Shown: one piece after another, positions 55,305 to 64,000 of the stretch
Position numbering within the stretch: position 1 is the first letter of the stretch
How the letters are laid out: each line of letters starts with the position of its first letter
From: Zygnema cylindricum
Taxonomy: Eukaryota; Streptophyta; Zygnematophyceae; Zygnematales; Zygnemataceae
Assembly (NCBI GenBank): GCA_037447655.1
Contig: JBBHKE010002020.1
Location: 1 to 64,000 of the forward strand
Length of the DNA: 64,000 bases
Reading direction: 5' to 3'
Notes under the pieces: generated by a model
The model's input: only the letters and a program-made list of their open reading frames with translations
Database searches by the model: none
Told to the model about the DNA's origin: nothing
Made by a program: the position numbers and the translations under genes

Positions 55305-55923
55305 CTCCCCTAATTTTCTAGTCACTCTTTAATTTTAAACCACACTTCCCCCTGCATAAAATTAGCTTAGGGGAAGGCACAAGTTTGGTCATCATATCTG
55401 CTACCATCTCGCTATCTGGTCGGTACTCTAAACTGATATTGAGTTTTCTACTTTCTCTCTAACAAAGCTGAGTCTAATGTCCATGTGTTTGGCATTAAAA
55501 TGATGTTTAGGATTGGCAGAAATTGTGATTGCTGCTTGATTATCACAAAATATTTTCTACACACCACTCTTAAGGTGACCGACCTCACCAAGCAAAGACT
55601 TGACCCACATCAATTCTTTTACAGCAGAGCAAGAGGCCATATACTCAGCCTCCATGGTGGACTGAGCAAAAACTTTTTGCTATTTACTACTCGAACAGCA
55701 AGCCCCATCACCCACATATAATACATATCCAGAAGTACATCTCCTCGTCGGATAATCACCATAACTAGCATCACTCCAAGAAGCGATGTCAGTATTCTCC
55801 TCACTCAAATACAACCATAGATCCTTAGTTCCTATCAAATATCTAAGGACTCTCTTACCTGCCTCCCAATCCCTCTTAGTGGGAGCATTTAGACTTCTAC
55901 TCAACACTCGTATAGCTGCAGCT
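55305..55923 (-). pseudogene. RNase H 3' part of the 54242 copia element
   Basis: The minus strand reads VLSRSLNAPTKRDWEAGKRVLRYL, SWSDASYGDYPTRRCTSGYVL and, after stops, the CDNQAA region (~55545). Because the nested element's LTR supplies ATG GAG GAC upstream, the fragment reads in frame from MEDTELQ. The rest of the domain continues at 62335. Confidence 0.88.
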
Positions 55924-56957
55924 TGCAATTCTGTGTCCTCCATTGGACTACAGAGTACAGGAAGCCTCTAGATAGTATTTAACTAACCCACTTCAAGCCA
56001 AAACCACTGCTGCCCAAGAAGGCAATCTGACAATTTGACTGCACCCCTGTGTAGCCTGGACTCCCCTGAGTCCGTAGAAAAAAGAATCACTGAAAAAGGC
56101 CAACCAGGCGATTAGTTATGAGGCAGTAAAAATGCCAATTTGTACAAACTCTCAAAGGGAGAGGTGACCACCTACCAAAATTTTCTAAGTCCTGATTCTC
56201 TCTAATAACTCCTATCTACTGAAGTACGGACCAATCAGATTACTGTATCGTACACAAAAGTACTACTGCCGATGTACCTTTTGTACGGCCTATGTACGAC
56301 AAGGCTATTAAATGGACGCGTGTCCGCTTTTCACTCGTCCGTACGTTCCTCGGAATTCCTATGACCGAATGTCATCTCTCCACGTGGCTCCAGGTCATGC
56401 CACGTCACAAAACGCCAAAGTGACCACTCCGGGATTTCGGCGATGATGTGCGCCGTTGGATTTTATGCGAAACGCAATCTTAGCCGTAATAAATACTTGT
56501 GCGATATTTGTTCCGATGTCGAAATAAAATGCGCGGTATCCGTTTTGAATTAGCGTCGTACGACGTACTATATAAAACTGAATCTATGTGCGTCGTAGAC
56601 AGTTCCAGTTAAATGGATTTAATTCTCCCTAACTAAATATATATCTATCACATACCATAGCACTTAGCATTGGTCCTAGTCTATTGGGATAAAGCTGACC
56701 GCTACCGGTCAACTTGACGAACCGTAGGTACCGGGATCAAATCTCTGGTCCGTCAAGTATATTTTTAGTAACCTACTAAAAATAGCTGTCTGTTGAACTA
56801 AAGGAAGCCATGGATCAACCTCTCTCTCTTACCTTCAGTGACTACAACAAGTATGGAAGCTAGAGAGCGGAAGTGGAGGCAGGCTGTCCGTCCTTTTTCC
56901 TTTTATAAAAACATATTTAAACCTAGAAAATACTTTAAAAATCTATAAATTTCAACA
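55924..56957 (-). repeat. 3' LTR of the 55924-62334 element
   Basis: It starts TGCAATTCTG and ends TTTCAACA in the plus direction. The adjoining CTCCCCTTATTTTC is the polypurine tract on the minus strand. Confidence 0.95.
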
Positions 56958-56970
56958 CTCCCCTTATTTT

Positions 56971-58830
56971 CTAGTCTAATTTTAATTTTTCTTTCAACCC
57001 ACATTTTTCCCGACAATATTTTAGTTTAGGAGAGGGCACAGGTTTGGTCATCATGTCAGCCACCATTTCTTCATCAGGTCTATACACAAGATTTAAAATT
57101 TTGTTTTCAACTTTTTCTCTTACGAAGCTTAATCTTATGTCCATATGTTTTGCTTTGAAATGATGTTTTGGATTGGCTGCGATTGCGATTGCAGCTTGAT
57201 TATCGCAAAAGATTTCATGCACTCCCTCCTTCATATATCCCAGTTCTTGCAATAATGACTTCACCCACATTAGTTCTTTCACAGCAGAACAAGACGCCAT
57301 ATACTCAGCCTCCATAGTAGACTGAGCAACCACCTTTTGTTGCTTACTGCTCCAACAGCAAGCACCTTCCCCAACATACAACACATACCCAGAAGTGCAT
57401 CGTCTCATAGGTGCGTCCCCATAACTGGCATCACTCCAAGTAGTGATGTCAGTGTGCTCCCCTCCCAAATGCAACCATAACTCTCTAGTTCCCACCAGAT
57501 ATCTCATGACTCTCTTGGCTGCCTCCCAATCCCTCTTCTTAGGATTATTAAGACTCCTACTGAGTACACCAACTGCCGCCGCTATGTCCGGCCTGGTACA
57601 GTTCATAAAATAGATTAAGCTTCCTACGACCTGTCTATAAGGGATAGACTTCATGAACTCTCTCTCCTCTGGACTCATCTGATCGTCTAAGATCATCACT
57701 CCTCCTTCTACACTCCCATCACTTCATTTTTTCAAGTCCATGGGAGTGGTACAACTGTTAGCATTTTCCATCTGGAATTTCTCAAGCATATTACCTATTG
57801 CTTCTTTCTGAGTAAGTCTGATAATCTTCTTCCCCCTATCTCTCTCCATTTGGATCCCCAAAATATATTTTGCCTCCCCTAAATCCTTCATATCAAATCT
57901 GCCCCTAAGATCTTTCTTTAGCCTATTGATATTCTCTAAAGACTTACTTAACACAAGCAGATCATCCACATAAATTGCAATAAAAATGACACCATTCTCA
58001 TCTTCAAACATATAGATAGAATGGTCAGAGCTGATCCGGATGTATCCCAGATCGGTGAGAAACTCATCTAGTTTCTTATTCCACTGTCGGGGAGCCTGTT
58101 TCAGTCCATATAAGGACTTTATGAGCCTGCACACTTTGCTCTCTTCTCCTTCTTCCACAAACCCCTCGGGTTGCCTCATAAAAATTTCTTCCTCTAACTC
58201 ACCATTAAGAAAAGCAGTCTTAATATCCATCTGGTGAATTTCCATGTCTTCCGCTGCGGCCAGACTGAGGAGAATCCTTACTGATGGGAACCGAACAACT
58301 GGAGCAAAGGTCTCCTCATAGTCAATCCCCTCTTTTTGGGTGAACCCCTTCGCTACCAATCGAGCCTTATACCTCTCAATTGTATTATCTGGGTTCAGTT
58401 TTAGTTTAAATACCCATTTACATCCAATAGGTTTTCTGTCTGGAGGGCAATCCGCTAGTTCCCAAGTATTTGCTTCCATGATAGAAGCCATCTCATCATT
58501 TATGGCCCTAATCCATCTTTCTTTCTCTGGACTATTCACTGCCTCTAAGTAAGACTGAGGCTCATCTGGGTGAGATAGCTTAGTTACCTTATGGGCAGCT
58601 TGTTTTTCCTGTATCCTTTTGCTGCTCCTCCTTCCTCCCTCAAACTCCGAAGCTGGAATGGATGGAAGTCTTGGATTTCTTCTCACTGTCTCATCGGCTC
58701 CCCTGTCCATAAAAACCGTATCTTGTCCCGCTTCTTCCATCTCCTCGAAGTCCATAGGAATATGTGAGGTTTCCGGTGAGTCTCCTGTATCTTCGATCTC
58801 CCCTGAATCTGTAATCACAGTTTCACTCAT
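56971..58830 (-). pseudogene. copia linker, reverse transcriptase and RNase H of the young element (one internal stop)
   Basis: The first part (58830-57724) holds the acidic linker, GGRRSSKRIQEKQ, GCKWVFKLKLNPD, HQMDIKTAFLNGELEEE, LYGLKQAPRQW and catalytic YVDD. The second part (57699-56971) holds RNase H with WSDASYGD, STMEAEYMA and CDNQAA. The two are in one frame separated by a TGA at 57721-57723, where relatives have a Gly codon. Apart from this stop and the TAA at 58894-58896 the polymerase looks complete. Confidence 0.95.
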
Positions 58831-58896
58831 GTCTTTTTCGGGAACGACTGAGTTCTCCTCATTTTCGGACTCAAATCTGATCCTTATCTTTTTTGT

Positions 58897-61320
58897 TTAT
58901 TTGAAGGGGTCAAATGACTTCCCTTCATCCATGACAACTAAGTGTTTGACCAGAATGATATCTTTCTTTGCTAAGTCATAGACTCTATATCCCTTAACAT
59001 CCTCATCATATCCCACAAAGTATCCAGGTTTTCCCTTAGCATCTAGTTTCCAGTTTTTCCTATCCGTGTCAAGACTGTAAACTTGGCTACCAAATACTTT
59101 AAGGTGTGAGATATCTGGTTTCCTTCCAACCCATCTCTCATAAGGTGTCACTCCCTTTACAGCTGAGGTAAGGACTCTATTTTTAATATAGTTTGCACAG
59201 TTCATTGCTTCTGCCCAAAATCTCTTTCCTATTTTCTTGTCTGCCAACATACTGCATGCACTATCTCCTAGTGTTCGATTCAACCTCTCAGCTACCCCAT
59301 TTTGTTCCGGGTTATATGGTACAGTTTTCTGGTGCTGCACTCCCTCATCTCTCAAATATTCCTCAAACTCGTTAGAGGTATATTCCCCCCCATTATCACT
59401 CCTTATCCTCTTAATGGGGGTTTCATGCAACTTCTCACTCCAAGCTTTATATTCTTTGAAGTAAGTTGACGCTTCAGACTTTGTTTTCAGAAAGTAGACT
59501 CTAGAGTATCTAGACCAGTCATCAGTTATTGTCATCATAAACCTTTTTCCTCCAACCGAAGGTACTTTTGCAGGCCCCCAAATATTTGTGTGGACTAAAT
59601 CTAATACTTTCTCACCTCTATATGTGGCGGCTTTGGGAAAGGGAAGTCTGTGAGCCTTACCTTGAGCACAACCACTACAATCATCCATCATTTCATTATC
59701 CCCAAACTGAATGCCATCTACTACCCCAAGCTTTTTCATTTCCCTTAACCTATCAAAATGTACATGCCCCAACCGCTTATGCCAAATCATCATCTTAGGA
59801 ACACCAACATAGTAAGCATTCTTCTTTTCATTACTCAAGTTAAGCCTAAACATTCCTTGGCTACCCTTATCTGCTGTGAAGTAAACTTCATCCCCATACT
59901 TAGCTGTAAAGACTCCCTTTCTGGTGAAGGTATCAAACTCTTTGTCATCTAACACAGACGTAGAGACAAGATTTTTACTCAGCTGAGGAATGTAAAGTAC
60001 ATCTGAGAATGTAAGTATAGAAGTCTTACCCTCCACTAAGACTTTCAGATCTACTGATCCCACTAGATCTGTAGTAACCACTCTTCCATCCCCATACTCT
60101 ATCTCTACAGTAGGAATCTTTCTTAACTTAGTGAAGAGTTCTTTATCACGACACATATGCATGGATGCACCTGAGTCGATGATCCATCCTTCCTGTGGAG
60201 CCTCCCGGATGGCTCCAAGGGCACACTTCTGCCTCCGAGGAATCTCCTTCTCCTCCAAACTCTCGTCAAGAAGAAGCTCCCCATCCTCCTCAGAGGACTC
60301 ATCCTCGGTTTCTCCTGACACTTTTGTAACCACAAGTGCCTTTTTCTTCCCTCCGGAAGACCCCCCTCCACGGTTCTCTTGGAGCCTCAGCTCTGATAGC
60401 TTGACACAATCTGCAATAAAGTGTCCCGGCTTTTTGCAATAATGACAAAGACCCTTTGGGGGCCTCTGTCCCCCTGAATGATCTCTTTCCCCTCTATAAG
60501 GTTTCTTCGGGTCCTTCCCCCATCGGTCCCCTCCTGCTGCTAGAGCTTGAATGCTCTTTCCTCCTCTCCTAATCTCCATTGTGTTTTCCTGCACAAGTAT
60601 CATCCTGACTACTGTGTTCCATTTCCATGAACTATCAGGCATTCCCTGTACTCGGTACACTAAGTTTTCGAACTCATTTGGTAATTTCATGATAAGGGTG
60701 TTAACTTTCATTTTCACTGTACCTATCCACCCGGCACTTTCCATTTCCGTATACAAACAAGAAAGATCATTACAGTAATCTAGCATCTTTCCTCCTTTGT
60801 AAGTGTAACTCAGTAGCTTTTGCTCAGCCAACTGGAGCTCTTGAATAGTTCCAGCTCTATAAATTTCCACCAAACTCACCCACAACTCCTCGGCCTTGTA
60901 AATGTGAAGATGAGGGGTGGCCAAACCTTGAGTGAGGTGCCTCAGAATGAAGTTCTTGGCAGCCATGTTTACATCCTCCCACATTTGAGTATTGTTCTCC
61001 ACGGTCTTTACGATTGCCGCTCCCGATACTGTGGCAATAGGAGTGAGGGGTGTCTCCTTCCCTTTCCCCTTTTCGGACACACTGCTGTCCCCATCATCTG
61101 CCTCCTCCGCCGAGGCAGCCGTTGTTGCAGGAAACCTTACTCCCCCAAATCCTGGTGGAGTTCCCGAAGGTGGACGTTTCACTTGTCCACTGACGATACC
61201 CCAGTATCGTTTTTCACACAAAGCTCCCATCATCATGGCTTCCCAATAGATGAACCCAGATCCATTGAAGGTGGGCACCCTAGAGGGTGGGCCCATAACC
61301 TGCAATTCTGTGTCCTCCAT
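58897..61320 (-). pseudogene. copia gag, protease and integrase of the young element (807 codons open)
   Basis: The ATG at 61318-61320 lies in the LTR, and residues 6-11 (LQVMGP) span the primer site. Gag has a zinc knuckle C292-C295-H300-C305 and a Lys/Glu-rich tail. Protease has WIIDSGAS (D382). Integrase has zinc ligands in WHKRLGHVH and CSGCAQGK (to ~555). Its triad positions read N579 (LVHTNIWG), D642 (RSDNGGEY) and E678 (QNGVAERL). Asn at 579 should abolish strand transfer. The open frame ends at a TAA (58894-58896) where relatives have Tyr (TAC); coding continues in the same frame. Confidence 0.95.
61286..61300 (-). promoter_or_regulatory. Primer-binding site of the young element, anticodon-arm type, inside gag
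   Basis: The minus strand reads GGTTATGGGCCCACC immediately after the LTR, a 15-base complement to the anticodon arm of plant initiator tRNA-Met. It encodes gag residues 8-12. Confidence 0.87.
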
Positions 61321-62334
61321 TGGACTACAGAATACAGGAAGCCTCTAGATAGTATTTAACTAACCCACTTCAAGCCAAAACCACTGCTGCCCAAGAAGGC
61401 AATCTGACAATTTGACTGCACCCCTGTGTAGCCTGGACTCCCCTGAGTCCGTAGAAAAAAGAATCACTGAAAAAGGCCAACCAGGCGATTAGTTATGAGG
61501 CAGTAAAAATGCCAATTTGTACAAACTCTCAAAGGGAGAGGTGACCACCTACCAAAATTTTCTAAGTCCTGATTCTCTCTAATAACTCCTATCTACTGAA
61601 GTACGGACCAATCAGATTACTGTATCGTACACAAAAGTACTACTGCCGATGTACCTTTTGTACGGCCTATGTACGACAAGGCTATTAAATGGACGCGTGT
61701 CCGCTTTTCACTCGTCCGTACGTTCCTCGGAATTCCTATGACCGAATGTCATCTCTCCACGTGGCTCCAGGTCATGCCACGTCACAAAACGCCAAAGTGA
61801 CCACTCCGGGATTTCGGCGATGATGTGCGCCGTTGGATTTTATGCGAAACGCAATCTTAGCCGTAATAAATACTTGTGCGATATTTGTTCCGATGTCGAA
61901 ATAAAATGCGCGGTATCCGTTTTGAATTAGCGTCGTACGACGTACTATATAAAACTGAATCTATGTGCGTCGTAGACAGTTCCAGTTAAATGGATTTAAT
62001 TCTCCCTAACTAAATATATATCTATCACATACCATAGCACTTAGCATTGGTCCTAGTCTATTGGGATAAAGCTGACCGCTACCGGTCAACTTGACGAACC
62101 GTAGGTACCGGGATCAAATCTCTGGTCCGTCAAGTATATTTTTAGTAACCTACTAAAAATAGCTGTCTGTTGAACTAAAGGCAGCCATGGATCAACCTCT
62201 CTCTCTTACCTTCAGTGACTACAACAAGTATGGAAGCTAGAGAGCGGAGGTGGAGGCAGGCTGTCCGTCCTTTTTCCTTTTATAAAAACATATTTAAACC
62301 TAGAAAATACTTTAAAAATCTATAAATTTCAACA
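61301..62334 (-). repeat. 5' LTR of the 55924-62334 element
   Basis: At 1034 bp it is almost identical to 55924-56957. It contains the gag start codon at 61318-61320, 18 to 20 bases from its inner edge. Confidence 0.95.
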
Positions 62335-63111
62335 AGCTTAATCTAGCGGGGTACAATTCATAAAATAGATTAGACTTCCCACTACTTGCCTGTAAAGAAT
62401 AGTCTGCATGAACTTCTGTTCTTCATGAGATAATTCCTCGTCTTATACTATGACTCCTTCGTCCTCACTCCCCTCACTTCCCTTCTCTAACTCCATTGGA
62501 GTTGTACAACTATTAGCTTTATCCATCTGAAATTTTTCAAGCATGTTCCCTATTGCTTCTTTTTGAGTCAATCTTATAATCTTTGTTTTTCGGTCTCTTT
62601 CTACTTGAATTCCCAAAATATATTTTGCTTTCCCCATATTCTTCATTTCAAATCACCCCTTAAGATCGGTTTTCAGTTTATTAATTTTTTCCATTGATTT
62701 ACATAAAACAAGCAAATCATCAACATAAATTGCAATAAATATAATACCTTCCTCATCGTCAAAAACATAGATTGAGTGATATGAGCTGATCCAGATATAT
62801 CCCAGACCGGTAAGAAAATCATCAAGTTTCTTATTCTAGTGATGAGGCGCCTGTTTCAAATCGTAAAGAGATTTAATCAGCCAGCATACCTTACTCTCCT
62901 CTCCTTCCTCCACAAATCCTTCACGTCGTCGCATGAAGATCTCCTCTTCTAATTCTCCATGCAAAAAGGTTGTCTTGATGTCCATCTGGTGCACCTCCAT
63001 GTCTTCTGCTGCTGCTAGACTGAGAAGTATGCGTACGGAGGGAAATCTTACCACCGGGGCAAAGGTTTCCTCGTAGTCGATTCCTTCTTGATGTGTAAAT
63101 CCTTTTGCCAC
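62335..63111 (-). pseudogene. RNase H 5' end and RT of the 54242 copia element
   Basis: Past the nested element the RNase H lead-in resumes (LIYFMNC). RT follows in pieces: 62646-62443 (YILGIQVERDRKTK), YVDD still readable near 62725, and 63111-62836 (EETFAPVVRFPSV, HQMDIKTTFLHGELEEE). Frameshifts and stops separate the parts. Confidence 0.9.
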
Positions 63112-64000
63112 TTATCCGGCTTTGTAACGCTCAATGGTATTATCCGGGTTCAGTTGTAATTTGAATACCCACTTACAACCGATTGGTGTTTGGTTAGGTG
63201 GACAGTCCACTAGCTCCCAAGTATTGCCTGCCATAATTAAGGACATCTCCTCATTTATCGTTGTCTTCCTCAGGTTTCTTTCTAGGCAAGTCATCGCCTC
63301 TCCATTAGTTTGACGTTCATCTTGATGAGATAGTTTTGTTACCTTTTTATTAACCTGTTTTTCCTGCAATCTTTTGCTACTTCTCCTTCCCCCCTCAAAA
63401 TCTGTGGCCAGAATAGATGGTTCTCGTGGGTTTTTTTCGAAAAATCTTGGCTTTTTTTCAGTCCCTTGATTCCAAATCAGTTTCCACCACGTCTTCCGCT
63501 TCGGGTAGAGTTGCACTGGAGTTTCCACAGTCAAGTTATTTTCGGTCTGATTTGTAACTTTAAGAATGTCATCTTCTCTAAAACCTAGATAGTTTGGAAG
63601 TTCAAAGTCATCGGAATTTTTTGACTCAAATCTGATTTTCACTGACTTTATATACTTAAAGGGATCCGCGGACTTTCCTTCATCCATAACTACTAGATGC
63701 TTTACTAAGATTATATCTTCCCTTTTTATATCATAGACTCTATATCCTTTCACATCCTCATCATATCCTAATTAGTATCTCGGTTTTCCTTTAGGATCTA
63801 GCTTCCAATTAGACCGATCTGTATCTAGACTAAATACTTGACTGCCAAAAACCTTTAAGTGAGATATGTCTGGTTTCTAACGTGTCCATCTCTCATAAGG
63901 TGTTTGATCTTTTATTGGTGAAGTAAGATCTCTATTTTTGAGGTAATTAGCAAAGTTCATTGCTTCGGCCCAAATCCATTTTCCTATCTTCTTGTCCGAC
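63112..64000 (-). pseudogene. Integrase C-terminus and linker of the 54242 copia element, cut by the window end
   Basis: The segment 63753-63112 reads KGYRVYDIKREDIILVKHLVVMDEGKS, the acidic linker, FEGGRRSSKRLQEKQ and GCKWVFKLQLNPDNTIERY, and is in frame with the RT segment that follows. Positions 63754-64000 continue the integrase C-terminal region in broken form and leave the window. Confidence 0.9.

Larger units (their letters stand above)
55924..62334 (-). mobile_element. Young, near-complete Ty1/copia element of the half-tRNA lineage
   Basis: Both LTRs are 1034 bp and I found only about three differences between them. Between them lies a single gag-pol frame (61320-56971) with two internal stops and no frameshift. 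It is inserted in the RNase H of another copia element, with AGCT (possibly AGCTT) duplicated. The integrase first catalytic Asp is Asn. It is the youngest insertion in the window. Confidence 0.96.
54242..64000 (-). mobile_element. Copia element (half-tRNA lineage) split by a younger copia element, runs off the window
   Basis: A 3' LTR (54242-55304) and RNase H (55305-55923) are followed, after the nested element, by the rest of RNase H, RT, linker and integrase (62335-64000). The split lies inside RNase H, and flanking bases AGCT are repeated at 55920-55923 and 62335-62338. It is the same subfamily as the element at 1782-8272. The 5' part is outside the window. Confidence 0.92.

Noticed and set aside
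56566-56580. TATA box (ACTATATAAAACTG) as the promoter of the young copia element
   Set aside because: It is oriented opposite to the element's transcription; the real promoter could not be placed.

Overview
This window looks like a repeat-rich block of a land-plant nuclear genome. I found no host gene, no structural RNA gene and no CRISPR array. The plant call rests on the Ty1/copia and Ty3/gypsy protein families, on initiator-Met tRNA primer sites that match the plant tRNA, and on PIF/Harbinger-like and hAT-like miniature elements. I cannot name the species. Two 10-N gaps (18227-18236 and 36085-36094) interrupt the assembly.

Left part (1-14868): The window opens in the LTR of one copia element, next to a gag fragment, primer site and LTR of a second element. 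Then comes a three-level nest. A ~950-bp PIF/Harbinger-like element (1206-9592, TSD TAA) contains a related copy in opposite orientation (1307-8740, TSD TTA). That copy contains a complete but decayed minus-strand copia element (1782-8272, TSD GTCAC). A second copia element, with gag and RT but no protease or integrase core, lies at 10149-14868.

Middle (14869-29212): About 2.8 kb has no recognisable content. After it come a 482-bp hAT-like MITE, a gap, a stub of an LTR, and broken gypsy elements on both strands (18515-26700). An inverted pair of copia LTR fragments and further retroelement scraps follow, including a possible LINE-like remnant.

Right part (29213-64000): This is one large nest. 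Plus-strand copia element D starts at 29213. It is split by minus-strand copia element C (30885-36972, TSD GAAGA), which has an intact 1066-aa pol reading frame. D is then broken at about 39238 by a long minus-strand gypsy element E. E holds a solo LTR (41621-42501, TSD ACCAC), a non-autonomous LTR element X (45629-49406, TSD ACCTT) and a minus-strand copia element (54242 to beyond the window). That last element is interrupted by a young, near-complete copia element (55924-62334) whose two LTRs are both 1034 bp and nearly identical.

A copia lineage that recurs here (1782-8272, D, 54242 onward, 55924-62334), and also element X, has a primer-binding site complementary to the anticodon arm of initiator tRNA-Met rather than its 3' end. 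In the copia members where it can be read, the gag start codon lies in the 5' LTR and the primer site is translated as part of gag. Coding elements are all damaged to some degree; the best preserved are C (pol intact) and the 55924-62334 element (two stops and an Asp-to-Asn change in the integrase triad).
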